A stretch of 64,000 nucleotides of DNA from MTP4 sp052056915 (lineage in GTDB: Archaea > Halobacteriota > Methanosarcinia > Methanosarcinales > Methanosarcinaceae), in the NCBI RefSeq assembly GCF_052056915.1, contig NZ_CP195119.1:2046001-2110000 (forward strand). Reading direction: 5' to 3'. Numbering within the stretch: the stretch's first letter is position 1; each line of letters opens with the position of its first letter. Positions 17,515-26,400 of the stretch are shown here, piece after piece. The notes beneath the pieces were generated by a model that ran no database searches, was not told the DNA's origin, and saw nothing but the letters and a program-made list of their open reading frames with translations. The translations under genes were made by a program, and so were the position numbers.

Positions 17515-18954
17515 ATGAATTCGTCCTTCAGCAAACTCCGGACTCTTCTGGAAAAAAGGGGCCCCATCAAAAAGATCGGGGTAATAGGAATGGGATACGT
17601 GGGAATTCCTGCAGCAGTACTGTTTGCGGATGCCCCCTGTTTTGACAGGGTACTCGGGTTCCAGCGCAACTCAAGGACCTCGGGGCACAAGATAGAGATG
17701 TTAAACCGGGGAGAAAGCCCGCTAAAAGGCGAGGAGCCGGGGCTCGAAGCTCTCATAAGGAAGGTAGTTTCCGCCGGGAAGTTCGAATGCACTCCGGACT
17801 TTTCCAGGATATCCGAACTCGATGCCGTAACCCTGGCAATCCAGACGCCTTTTGCAAACTCCAAAGACCTCGAACCGGACTTTTCCGCCCTTTCCGAAGG
17901 CATCCGGAACGTCGGAAGATACTTAAAACCGGGCATGCTCGTGGTCCTGGAATCCACCATCACCCCGGGCACAACCGAAGGCATGGCAAAGCAGCTCCTT
18001 GAAGAGGAATCAGGTTTAAAAGCCGGGGAAGACTTCGCCCTTGCCCATGCCCCGGAGAGGGTGATGGTAGGCAGGCTCCTGAAAAACATCCGTGAGCACG
18101 ACCGGATTGTCGGGGGCATCGACGAAGCCAGCAAAGAGCGGGCAGTGGAACTCTACACCCCTGTACTTACGGAAGGAAAGGTAATCCCGATGTCCGCGAC
18201 TGCAGCCGAGGTTACGAAAACTACGGAAAACACCTTCAGGGACCTGCAGATTGCGGCTGTCAACCAGCTTGCCCTCTACTGCGAGGCCATGGGTATCAAC
18301 GTCTACGATGTCCGGGCAGGGGTGGACAGCCTTAAAGGAGAAGGGATCACAAGGGCAGTCCTCTGGCCGGGAGCAGGAGTCGGAGGGCACTGCCTCACCA
18401 AAGATACCTACCACCTGGAAAGGGGGGTCAAACTTGCAGGAAACCCCCTGGACTATCCCGAAGCTTCCGACTCGATCTACGTGCTTGCGCGGAAGGTTAA
18501 CGACTTTATGCCGGTGCACATGTACAACCTGACCGCCTCTGCCCTTGAGAAGGTGGGGAAAAAGGTGGAGGGGTCAAAGATTGCAATGCTAGGCTGGGCT
18601 TTTATCAGGGACTCGGACGATGCCAGGAACACGCCTTCCGAACCCTTCAGGGACCTCTGCCGGAAGGCAGGAGCAAAAGTGGAGGTGCACGACCCCTATG
18701 TCCGGGACTATCCGGGACTTGAGATTTCAGAGGACCGGAAAGAAGTCCTGAGAAATGCCGATGCAGCCGTAATCCTGACAGGGCACAGTGAATATTTCAG
18801 TCTCGGACCCGGCGAGCTTGGAGAGCTTATGGGAAAGAAGCACCCCGTACTTGTGGACGGGAGAAACGTGGCGGACCCTGAAAGTTTTATTGAAGCCGGC
18901 TTCGTGTACAGGGGAATTGGAAGAGGGGACAAAAACAGACACAATATAAAGTGA
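17515..18954 (+). CDS. UDP-N-acetyl-mannosamine/hexosamine dehydrogenase family protein
   Basis: A 479-residue nucleotide-sugar 6-dehydrogenase that makes a uronic acid in two NAD-dependent steps. It has the Rossmann motif GVIGMGYVGIPAAV, catalytic Cys293 in GVGGHCLTKDTYHL, and the C-terminal domain with GWAFIRDSDDARNTPS. The features favour the WecC/WbpA branch rather than UDP-glucose dehydrogenase, which is present separately downstream. I chose ATG 17515; a GTG at 17458 gives an implausible 19-residue Lys/Asn/Pro-rich leader. About 118 bp separates it from the Gfo/Idh gene, and the three are probably co-transcribed. Confidence 0.88.
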   Translation: MNSSFSKLRTLLEKRGPIKKIGVIGMGYVGIPAAVLFADAPCFDRVLGFQRNSRTSGHKIEMLNRGESPLKGEEPGLEALIRKVVSAGKFECTPDFSRISELDAVTLAIQTPFANSKDLEPDFSALSEGIRNVGRYLKPGMLVVLESTITPGTTEGMAKQLLEEESGLKAGEDFALAHAPERVMVGRLLKNIREHDRIVGGIDEASKERAVELYTPVLTEGKVIPMSATAAEVTKTTENTFRDLQIAAVNQLALYCEAMGINVYDVRAGVDSLKGEGITRAVLWPGAGVGGHCLTKDTYHLERGVKLAGNPLDYPEASDSIYVLARKVNDFMPVHMYNLTASALEKVGKKVEGSKIAMLGWAFIRDSDDARNTPSEPFRDLCRKAGAKVEVHDPYVRDYPGLEISEDRKEVLRNADAAVILTGHSEYFSLGPGELGELMGKKHPVLVDGRNVADPESFIEAGFVYRGIGRGDKNRHNIK

Positions 18955-19476
18955 AATGCAAGAGTGAACTGCACACAAAAAAAGTCCAGCAGTCTTATCA
19001 ACCCGAACTCAGCTGCAATAGCAGCTAACCTCTTTTTTAAAAAAATGTTCCTTTGAAATGCTCCATTGAAAAGAGCCCGGAACGTTCTTTTTTTCCGTTT
19101 TCAAGCCAGTATTTACACTTTTAGATGTATTATTCCGTTGAAACCCCGGCAAAAAAGAGCATTCTGCAGTATACATGGGAACCTCTGACCCGGCTGAAAT
19201 AAAGAAGATCCAGAGATTTGAGAGAGTAAAGAATTTAAAGGTGATCAATGTAACTATGCGATTATTATAGCAATACGATTAACGTAACCATGCGACTAAT
19301 AAGCTATTTTCGAATTTCGGGAAACAGGGATACCCGATAAAACATTCATATGAAAAGAAGCCTAAATGCAAGTAAAAGCAAAACACGTAACAGGATAAGT
19401 AACAAAGAACGCAACAAAAACGTGGAAAAAGGTTTTCAAATACATCCCTACTTTCGGACAAAAAGAGGCACAATCA
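18955..19476. other. Spacer between the two nucleotide-sugar dehydrogenases
   Basis: Mostly AT-rich. Around 19249-19300 two imperfect copies of gtaaCtatgcga occur (gtaactatgcgatta, gtaaccatgcgacta). A 31-codon reading at 19175-19270 starting MGTSDPAEIKKIQRFERV looks weakly coding but has no ribosome binding site and ends in TAG. It may be a gene relic. Nothing else is recognisable. Confidence 0.4.
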
Positions 19477-20760
19477 ATGAAAGTTTCGGTCATAGGTTCA
19501 GGGTACGTGGGCTCGGTCACAGCTGCATGTTTTGCCGACGTGGGACACGAAGTGGTCTGCGTGGATATCGACGAGAAAAAGGTGGAGCAGATAAATAAGG
19601 GGGTCCCCCCGATCTACGAAGAGGGGCTCGAAGAACTTTTAGGGAAATACGCAGGAAAAAGGCTCATAGCTACCACTGATTCCGAGTTTGCTGTCATGGA
19701 TACGGAAATTTCGTTTATCTGCGTCGGGACCCCGTCAGGGGAAGACGGGAGCATCGACCTTTCAATAGTCAGGGCAGCCGCAGGGAATATCGGGGAAGCC
19801 CTGGCAAAGAAGGAAGGCTACCATGTGGTTGTGGTAAAGAGCACGGTTGTGCCCGAAACCACGGAAAAGGTCGTCCTGCCCATCCTTGAGGAAAAATCCG
19901 GGAAAAAGGCAGGAAAGGACTTCGGAGTTGCTATGAACCCCGAGTTCCTGAGGGAAGGAAAAGCGGTCTACGATTTCATGCACCCGGACAAGATCGTTGT
20001 CGGGGCAAACGACCTGAGGGCAGGAGACCTGGTTTCCGAACTTTACCGGAGCTTCGACTGCGAGGTCACCCGCACCATACCCCGGACTGCGGAAATGATC
20101 AAGTACGCAAACAACTCTTTCCTGGCAACCAAGATCTCCTTTGCCAACGAAATCGGGAACATCTGCAAGAAGCTCGGGATCGACACCTATGAGGTCATGC
20201 AGGCAGTCGGGAAGGACTTTCGGATTTCCCCGAATTTCCTGAACTCCGGAGCCGGTTTCGGAGGGTCCTGCTTCCCCAAGGACGTAAAAGCCCTGATAGG
20301 GAAGGCAAAGGATATCGGGTACGAGCCCTTGCTCCTGGAATCCGTGATCGCGGTAAACGAAAAGCAGCCCCTCCTGATGACCGAAATCCTGCAAAGGAAA
20401 GCAGGGGACCTGGAAGGCAAAAAGGTCGCAGTCCTGGGCCTGGCCTTTAAAAACGACACCGACGACATTCGGGAATCAAGAGCTATCCCCGTTGTCGCCG
20501 AGCTCCTGAGGCTTGGAGCAAGGGTTTTTGCCTACGACCCCATGGCTGCCGAGAGCATGAAAAGGGTCTTCCCGACAATAGAGTACTGCAAAAGCGCAGC
20601 CAAAGCCCTGAAGGATGCCGACGCCTGCCTGGTGATGACGGAATGGGAAGAGTTCAAAGAGCTGGACGCCGAGTTCGAAGATATGAAAGAAAAAATAGTG
20701 ATTGACGGAAGAAGGATAATCAGGGCAAAAGGGCTTGATTACGAAGGGCTCTGCTGGTGA
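19477..20760 (+). CDS. ugd: UDP-glucose 6-dehydrogenase
   Basis: A 427-residue enzyme that oxidises UDP-glucose to UDP-glucuronate. N-terminal MKVSVIGSGYVGSVTAACFADVG contains the NAD-binding GxGxxG. The catalytic Cys is Cys265 in GAGFGGSCFPKD, and GLAFKNDTDDIRESRA marks the C-terminal domain. Converges with galU, which makes its substrate; together they supply UDP-glucuronate for surface polysaccharide or N-glycans. Confidence 0.95.
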   Translation: MKVSVIGSGYVGSVTAACFADVGHEVVCVDIDEKKVEQINKGVPPIYEEGLEELLGKYAGKRLIATTDSEFAVMDTEISFICVGTPSGEDGSIDLSIVRAAAGNIGEALAKKEGYHVVVVKSTVVPETTEKVVLPILEEKSGKKAGKDFGVAMNPEFLREGKAVYDFMHPDKIVVGANDLRAGDLVSELYRSFDCEVTRTIPRTAEMIKYANNSFLATKISFANEIGNICKKLGIDTYEVMQAVGKDFRISPNFLNSGAGFGGSCFPKDVKALIGKAKDIGYEPLLLESVIAVNEKQPLLMTEILQRKAGDLEGKKVAVLGLAFKNDTDDIRESRAIPVVAELLRLGARVFAYDPMAAESMKRVFPTIEYCKSAAKALKDADACLVMTEWEEFKELDAEFEDMKEKIVIDGRRIIRAKGLDYEGLCW

Positions 20761-20909
20761 AATCCCGGCATATAACCCTTCTTAAACTTTTCGTAAACTT
20801 TCCTTCTGATTAGTAATTCAGAGTCTTATTATGGAACCCTCTTTCACTCTCGTAATTCTGACTATCTTGATTCTTCCACTCTCGTAATTATTCCTCAATC
20901 CCTGTTTAT

Positions 20910-21800
20910 TTATTCCAGAGAGGTTTCCGAAGCAGTAACTAATTTGAGGTATTCGAGCACGTCGTCACGCAGGAAATCGTTCCGCAGGGCGAAGTCCACG
21001 ATTGCCTTTACGTAGCCGAGTTTGTCCCCGGTATCATAGCGCGTTCCTTTGAACTCGTAGGCATAGATGGTCTGGGACTCGTTAAGGAGCCTGATCCCGT
21101 CCGTTAGCTGGACCTCATTGCCTACGCCTTTTCCTGCTGCTTTGATGCAGTCGAAGATCTCGGGGGTGAAGACGTAGCGCCCGATTGCCCCGATTTTTGA
21201 GGGGGCGTCTTCTGGGGCAGGTTTTTCCACAATGTCTTCCAGAACGTAGAGAGAGTCATCGAAAAGCTTGCCTTTGATTATCCCGTAACTGCTCAACTTT
21301 TCATAGGGCACCTCTTCCACGGCTATCGTGGAGCGCCCGTACTTATCAAAGTTTTCAATTAGCTGGGCGGTGCAGGGCTTGTCGTTGACAATAATGTCAT
21401 CGCCCAGGAGCACTGCAAAAGGCTCATTTCCTATATGCTTTTCCGCCCTCAGGATGGCGTCCCCAAGCCCCAGGGGCTCTTTCTGGCGGATGTAGTGGAT
21501 GTCCACAAGGGAGGAGATGTCCCGAACAAGTTTGAGAAGGTCGGTATTGTGTTTTTTTGCAAGGTGCATCTCGAGTTCGGGAGAGTCGTCAAAGTAATCT
21601 TCAATCGCCCTCTTACCACGGCCCGTAATGATGATTATGTCTTCGATTCCGGATTCGATGGCTTCTTCTACCACGTACTGGAAAACAGGCGTATCGATGA
21701 TAGGAAGCATTTCCTTTGGCATGGACTTCGTTGCAGGCAGGAAACGAGTTCCAAGGCCGGCTGCAGGGATTATTGCTTTTTTGACATTCAAGACTGACAC
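20910..21800 (-). CDS. galU: UTP-glucose-1-phosphate uridylyltransferase
   Basis: A 296-residue nucleotidyltransferase forming UDP-glucose. The signature AIIPAAGLGTRFLPATKSMPKEMLP (residues about 9-33) carries the nucleotide-binding loop and Lys; the substrate motif GDDIIVND and EKPAPEDAPS are present. Length is typical. Convergent with ugd, separated by 149 bp that contains cactctcgtaatt twice. Confidence 0.95.
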   Translation of the reverse strand: MSVLNVKKAIIPAAGLGTRFLPATKSMPKEMLPIIDTPVFQYVVEEAIESGIEDIIIITGRGKRAIEDYFDDSPELEMHLAKKHNTDLLKLVRDISSLVDIHYIRQKEPLGLGDAILRAEKHIGNEPFAVLLGDDIIVNDKPCTAQLIENFDKYGRSTIAVEEVPYEKLSSYGIIKGKLFDDSLYVLEDIVEKPAPEDAPSKIGAIGRYVFTPEIFDCIKAAGKGVGNEVQLTDGIRLLNESQTIYAYEFKGTRYDTGDKLGYVKAIVDFALRNDFLRDDVLEYLKLVTASETSLE

Positions 21801-22686
21801 TCCGAATAAGAGAAAGTTTTGTGAAAAGGTATTTTTGAGACTAATTAAAATTCCTTACTAAAGTACTTTCAATGTAAGACATTTTTAAGTTTTTCCTTTA
21901 TTCTTTACCCTCTCCTATATAGACGCCTAACAAGGGAATAACTTTTGGGACGGCAAAGGCGTCAAGCAAGGATACCGGACATGGAAATCAAAGAGCACAA
22001 GGTAAGGGAACAGAAGCATGAGCATCAAGTAAAGCACCGAATAATGAAACCAGGCATGGGCATAAGGGATGGACATAAGGAATGGACATAAGGGATGGAC
22101 ATAAGGGATGGACATAAGGCAAGAACACCAGGCATGGAAATCCTGCAGTAGAATTCCGGAGACATACAAGATATTAATAGGAAGATAAAGGTTTATTAAA
22201 AGATTTTGATGGTTCACTGTTGTATGGTTGCTGTTTTAAACCGCTTAAATGTCAGAAGATCTCGAACGCTTAAATGTCAGAAGGTCTTGTAGTCGGGACC
22301 CAAGCCTTACTTCCGGCAGAGGGAGAAATTTGTTATTGAGATGAAGCAAAAGAGAATAAATATAAAAAAGGATTTCTCCCAAAAATTCAATATGAACCCC
22401 CTTATTTCCTCTGGAAAAATTGAATCAATTTTCCCGTCAAAACCTCTTTTTATTCAGGAAAAATTAGTGTTCAAAGCCCGGATTCCTTTCGTGATATTTT
22501 TTCTGGTTTTCACATATGAAGGGATTAATACTCCCCTCTGCCTCATCTCCATCTTCCGATCATACCCAGCGCCATTACAAAGTTGCAGTGGATGTAGGGG
22601 ATTTTCAAAATTAACCCTGTTTCTGAAAATTAGTTCTTACATTTTTAAATTCATACCCTCCAAATTAAGATAGGGGGATTTTGGGA
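21801..22686. other. Gene-poor AT-rich spacer with repeats
   Basis: Holds the galU promoter region and two repeat sets. Five copies of a 13-bp unit (tggacataaggga) lie at 22057-22121. Two copies of cgcttaaatgtcagaag lie at about 22241-22286. No reading frame is convincing. Confidence 0.6.
22057..22121. repeat. Five-copy 13-bp tandem repeat
   Basis: Unit tggacataaggga, with the first copy changed to tgggcataaggga and minor changes in two others. It lies in a non-coding spacer downstream of the galU promoter side. Confidence 0.85.
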
Positions 22687-22791
22687 ATGGCGGAGGATTC
22701 TTCGAAATGGCTGAATTTATGGATGGCTTTAGTGGCGTTGCTACTTTGTGGTATGGCCCTGGTTTTTGTTTTCATCCTTTCCCATGGTTAA
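22687..22791 (+). CDS. 34-residue single-helix membrane protein
   Basis: Reads MAEDSSKWLNLWMALVALLL and on to a C-terminal HG, ending TAA. The first ten residues are polar and acidic; about 21 hydrophobic residues follow, so it is one transmembrane helix. GGGGG lies about 10 nt before the ATG. A second mini-gene of the same layout follows 94 bp downstream, and a large cation-chloride cotransporter begins about 430 bp further on. Neither matches a small protein I know. Their pairing and good binding sites suggest they are translated, possibly as transporter subunits or modulators. Confidence 0.5.
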   Translation: MAEDSSKWLNLWMALVALLLCGMALVFVFILSHG

Positions 22792-22885
22792 ATCTATGGA
22801 AGATTGAGGTTCTCGAAAACTTAGTTTTTAGAGTTCGCAGGTTTATTTTCGCAGGGTTTGAAGTAGAAAAGGGGAGGTTTCGGGC

Positions 22886-22972
22886 ATGTATGTTAAATTG
22901 AAGTCCTTACTCACAGTCCTTGAGTTTTTGCCACTAGGTCTCTTACTCGTCTTTGTGCTTATCATGACGTGA
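22886..22972 (+). CDS. 28-residue single-helix membrane protein
   Basis: Begins MYVKLKSLLTVLEFLPLGLL and ends in a hydrophobic LIMT before TGA. It has a short basic N-terminus and one transmembrane helix. GGGGAGG lies at 22871-22877, 8 nt before the ATG, a strong ribosome binding site that is unlikely by chance in an AT-rich spacer. It may act with the neighbouring 34-residue protein and the cotransporter downstream. Function unknown. Confidence 0.5.
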   Translation: MYVKLKSLLTVLEFLPLGLLLVFVLIMT

Positions 22973-23221
22973 ACGAATACTTACTGACGATCTGAAATAC
23001 CCAGAACCTGGATAAGCCTTTAAGATACTGCTTTTTACTTTTTTATAAGAAATTGCTTTTTAGTAGCACCACCATAGTTTTATGTGGGGATGTGCGGGTT
23101 TCTGGCTAACGAGAAGCTTATACAGACCGGTTTTACAGAACGATTAGTCAGGTCTGAAGACTTGAGGTGACCCTTAGGGAAGGTTGTAAAGGCCCTGTGG
23201 ATTTTGAGAGGGGTTGGACAT

Positions 23222-25453
23222 CTGGAAAATGAAACGCTAAAAGCCGGGGGGGGTGCAAAGAGCCTCCAGGAACAGTTAAAGGAGCGAAAGACAAAGGTCA
23301 GGCGCTTTGGGACATTCGATGGCGTCTTTGTCCCCACCCTGCTGACCATCCTTGGGGTGATCATGTACCTGCGGGAAGGCTGGGTTGTGGGAAATGCAGG
23401 GCTTCTCGGAGCCTGGCTGATTATCCTGATTGCTTTTAGTATTACTGCCTTTACAGGGCTTTCTCTTGCTTCAGTTACCACAAATATCCGTATAGGAGCC
23501 GGAGGAGCATATTCCATAATTTCCCAGTCCCTGGGACTTGAGGTGGGAGGAAGCATCGGAATTCCCCTCTACCTTTCCCAGGCCCTGGCTGTTGCTATGT
23601 ACATTTTCGGGTTCCGGGCGGGCTGGAGGTGGGTCTTTCCGGAGCATCCTGCCCTTTTAGTTGACCTGGCAGCCTTTGCCCTGCTTTTCGTTATTGCCTA
23701 TATCAGTGCCAGCCTCGCTTTTCGGATCCAGTACATCATCCTTGCCGTGATTGCAGCTTCCTTGATATCCATTTTCTGGGCAGGGTTCGGTTCCCCTCCT
23801 GAACCCATACAGTGGTGGGGCAACTTCCCCGGCACGCCGGAATCCGGGTTTTCCGGGATTGGGTTCTGGGGGGTGTTTGCTGTATTTTTCCCTGCTGCCA
23901 CCGGGATAATGGCTGGTGCCAATATGTCAGGGGAACTCAAGAATCCCAGGAAAAGCATTCCTGTAGGTACCCTGAGTGCCATAGGCATAAGTCTCTGCAT
24001 CTATCTTCTCCTGGCCTACTGGTTTGCCCGCTCAGCCAGTCCAGATGAGCTTGTAAGCGACTATACTCTGCTGATCGAAAGAGCGGTATCCGGCCCCCTT
24101 GTGCTTGCAGGGCTCCTCGGAGCAACTTTCTCTTCAGCCCTTTCCTCCATCGTGGGCGCGCCGAGAATCTTACAGGCTCTTGGAGCGCACGGGATCCTGC
24201 CAAAAAGTGAATGGTTTTCCAAAAAAACCGACCGGGGTGAACCCAGAAACGCCATGGTATTTACAGGTGCCATAGTCCTCGGAGCCCTGATGCTAAGGAC
24301 CCTGAACACGGTGGCTCCCCTGATAGCTATGTTTTTCCTTATCAGCTATGCCATGATCAACCTGGTCGTCTTTATCGAACAGAGCCTGGGCCTGGTGAGT
24401 TTCAGGCCCCTTTTCAAAATCCCCAGGGCAGTATCCTTCCTGGGGGCTGCAGGCTGCCTTTTTACAATGTTCATCGTAAACCCCGGTATCAGCTTCCTTG
24501 CAGTGACCCTTGTTCTTTTGATCCACAGCTACCTTATCCGCAAACAACTGAAAGCTCCCTTCGGAGACGTTCGAAGCGGACTTTTCGTGGCCCTGGCCGA
24601 ATGGGCGGCAAAAAAGGCAAATTCTCTTGCCCCTCCCGGCGAAAGGGTCTGGAAAGCAAACCTCCTGGTGCCGGTAGAAGACCCCCGGGACCTCCGGGGA
24701 ACCTTTAATTTCCTCAGGAATATTGCGTATCCCAAGGGTTCGATCAAACTTATGGGCCTGACAGGGAAAGTGAAAGAAGATATTCTCCTCACCCGGCTTC
24801 CTGAAATGAGCCAGGGTTTTCAGGAAGAAGGGATTTTCGCTTCCTGGACTCTTATAGAGAGTGCCGAATTCGGAAAGAACCTGATCGCAGGCATGGAAGC
24901 TCTAACAGGTTCGTTTTTCCGCCCGGGGATTCTTTTTTTAAGGCTTCCCGAATCCCGGGAAAGGGATGAAGAAATCCGGGAGATCATAAGGAATGCGGCC
25001 CTGCACAGGATGGGGGTGCTCCTCCTCTCAAAACACCCTAAATCCGGGTTTGGAAGGAGGAATTCCATCAACCTCTGGGTCGAAGACAGGGGACCTGCCT
25101 GGGAAATAAGCATGGACCTGGAAAACCTGGACCTTGCCCTGCTTACCGCATACAAGCTTAAACGCAACTGGAAAGCTTCTCTGAGTTTTACGGCCCTGAT
25201 AGACTCCCCTTCCAGGACCCGGGCAGCCAGAGATTTCCTGTATTCCCTTGCCGACCTGGCCCGGATCCCGAACGTAGCTGTGCGGGTGCTGCACGAAGGC
25301 CTGGAAAAAAGCTCTGGAGTTCCCTCCGCTTCCCTGCACATTTTCTGCCTATCTCCGGACCCTGACCTTGACCTCGCCCGGGCTTTAACGGAAAAAACAG
25401 GCTCATCCTGCCTTTTTGCCCTGGATTCCGGAGAAGAAAACGCTCTAGCCTGA
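23222..25453 (+). CDS. Cation-chloride cotransporter (SLC12-like, APC superfamily)
   Basis: About 743 residues. A 12-helix APC-type core spans about residues 35-465, starting with FGTFDGVFVPTLLTILGVIMYLREGW, a hallmark of Na/K-Cl cotransporters. A cytosolic C-terminal domain of about 270 residues follows (ANLLVPVEDPRDLRG, LLLSKHPKSGFG). A related archaeal protein from Methanosarcina acetivorans is the known prokaryotic model for this family. It probably exchanges or co-transports Na+, K+ and Cl- for osmotic control. Start is uncertain. The first standard codon is TTG 23204 with no binding site; CTG 23222 sits 8 nt after GAGAGGGG and gives an N-terminus ENETLKAGGG. Confidence 0.88.
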   Translation: MENETLKAGGGAKSLQEQLKERKTKVRRFGTFDGVFVPTLLTILGVIMYLREGWVVGNAGLLGAWLIILIAFSITAFTGLSLASVTTNIRIGAGGAYSIISQSLGLEVGGSIGIPLYLSQALAVAMYIFGFRAGWRWVFPEHPALLVDLAAFALLFVIAYISASLAFRIQYIILAVIAASLISIFWAGFGSPPEPIQWWGNFPGTPESGFSGIGFWGVFAVFFPAATGIMAGANMSGELKNPRKSIPVGTLSAIGISLCIYLLLAYWFARSASPDELVSDYTLLIERAVSGPLVLAGLLGATFSSALSSIVGAPRILQALGAHGILPKSEWFSKKTDRGEPRNAMVFTGAIVLGALMLRTLNTVAPLIAMFFLISYAMINLVVFIEQSLGLVSFRPLFKIPRAVSFLGAAGCLFTMFIVNPGISFLAVTLVLLIHSYLIRKQLKAPFGDVRSGLFVALAEWAAKKANSLAPPGERVWKANLLVPVEDPRDLRGTFNFLRNIAYPKGSIKLMGLTGKVKEDILLTRLPEMSQGFQEEGIFASWTLIESAEFGKNLIAGMEALTGSFFRPGILFLRLPESRERDEEIREIIRNAALHRMGVLLLSKHPKSGFGRRNSINLWVEDRGPAWEISMDLENLDLALLTAYKLKRNWKASLSFTALIDSPSRTRAARDFLYSLADLARIPNVAVRVLHEGLEKSSGVPSASLHIFCLSPDPDLDLARALTEKTGSSCLFALDSGEENALA

Positions 25454-25632
25454 ATATTTTTTACGGAGTATCCCCTTACAGGATTATGTTTTTCGGAGTG
25501 TTTTCTTGCATCATTTTCTTAGCTGCTTGTGTTTTGTTTCTGAACCTTTACCTGCTACAAAAAATCCGGGAATACTTTTATCATGTTCCTTGCAGACCAG
25601 CATGTCAGATCATTCTAACAAGGAGCAAAAAT

Positions 25633-26205
25633 ATGAAGTGCGCACTCTGTGATGAAAAAAAATGCTATAAGGGAAAGGACTGCACAAGCATCAAAGACGA
25701 GATTTCCTACGAAGGCGGGGACCTGGATTCTATGCAGGTCTCAGCTGAGATCGAGGCCCACTACTATATGGAAAAGACCAGGCTTGAAGAACTCATCCTT
25801 TACGCACAGAAGATGGGCTACAAAAAGCTCGGGATTGCTTTTTGCATAGGGCTTGAAAGGGAAGCAAAAACCATCCACAAAATTCTTGCTCGGGATTTCG
25901 AGGTATTTTCGGTCTGCTGCAAGGTCTGCGGCCTTGACAAGGAAGCTTTCGGTCTCGAGAAGTTATACGGGAAAGGGTTTGAAGCAACCTGCAATCCCAT
26001 AGGCCAGGCAAAAGTCCTGAATGAAAGCGAAACTGACCTGAATATCATAGTCGGACTCTGCATCGGGCATGATATCCTTTTTACCCAGAACTCCGAAGCG
26101 CCGGTGACAACGTTCATTGTCAAAGACCGGGTGCTCACTCATAACCCTGCGGGAGCTATCTATTCGGGATATTACCTGAAAAAAAGGTTTGGAATATCGG
26201 AATGA
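25633..26205 (+). CDS. DUF1847 metal-binding protein
   Basis: A 190-residue cytosolic protein rich in cysteine. The N-terminus has CALCDEKKCYKGKDC, and further Cys pairs occur at VCCKVCG and in GLCIGHD, which together suggest a metal or Fe-S site. This matches DUF1847, a family of unknown function in methanogens and some anaerobic bacteria. ATG 25633 is supported by AAGGAG about 7 nt upstream. The open frame continues upstream to 25486, but that part is a hydrophobic run unlike the family. Stands alone after the cotransporter. Confidence 0.8.
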   Translation: MKCALCDEKKCYKGKDCTSIKDEISYEGGDLDSMQVSAEIEAHYYMEKTRLEELILYAQKMGYKKLGIAFCIGLEREAKTIHKILARDFEVFSVCCKVCGLDKEAFGLEKLYGKGFEATCNPIGQAKVLNESETDLNIIVGLCIGHDILFTQNSEAPVTTFIVKDRVLTHNPAGAIYSGYYLKKRFGISE

Positions 26206-26400
26206 ATTAAAGGCTAAGGAACGAGGACTAAAAATAAAAAAATGTTTTTAAAATGGGGGAGGTAGGAGGAGTTTTTCAGGGTAGTATTCCTTTTATCCCC
26301 CTGCATTTCCCTCCGCCTGCACCCTGATGGCACAGACTGAGCTTGTATAGCAACTACCCTGTTACTCTCCCGCTAAACCTCCTTCAAACCCTTTTTCGGG

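Noticed and set aside
19175..19270. 31-codon reading MGTSDPAEIKK...
   Set aside because: Slightly protein-like but without a binding site; kept only as a remark under the spacer.
22341..22673. 110-codon plus-strand reading
   Set aside because: No good binding site, odd composition, and it overlaps repeat-containing spacer.
22707..22901. 64-codon plus-strand reading
   Set aside because: It is a shadow overlapping the better-supported 34-residue membrane ORF in another frame.
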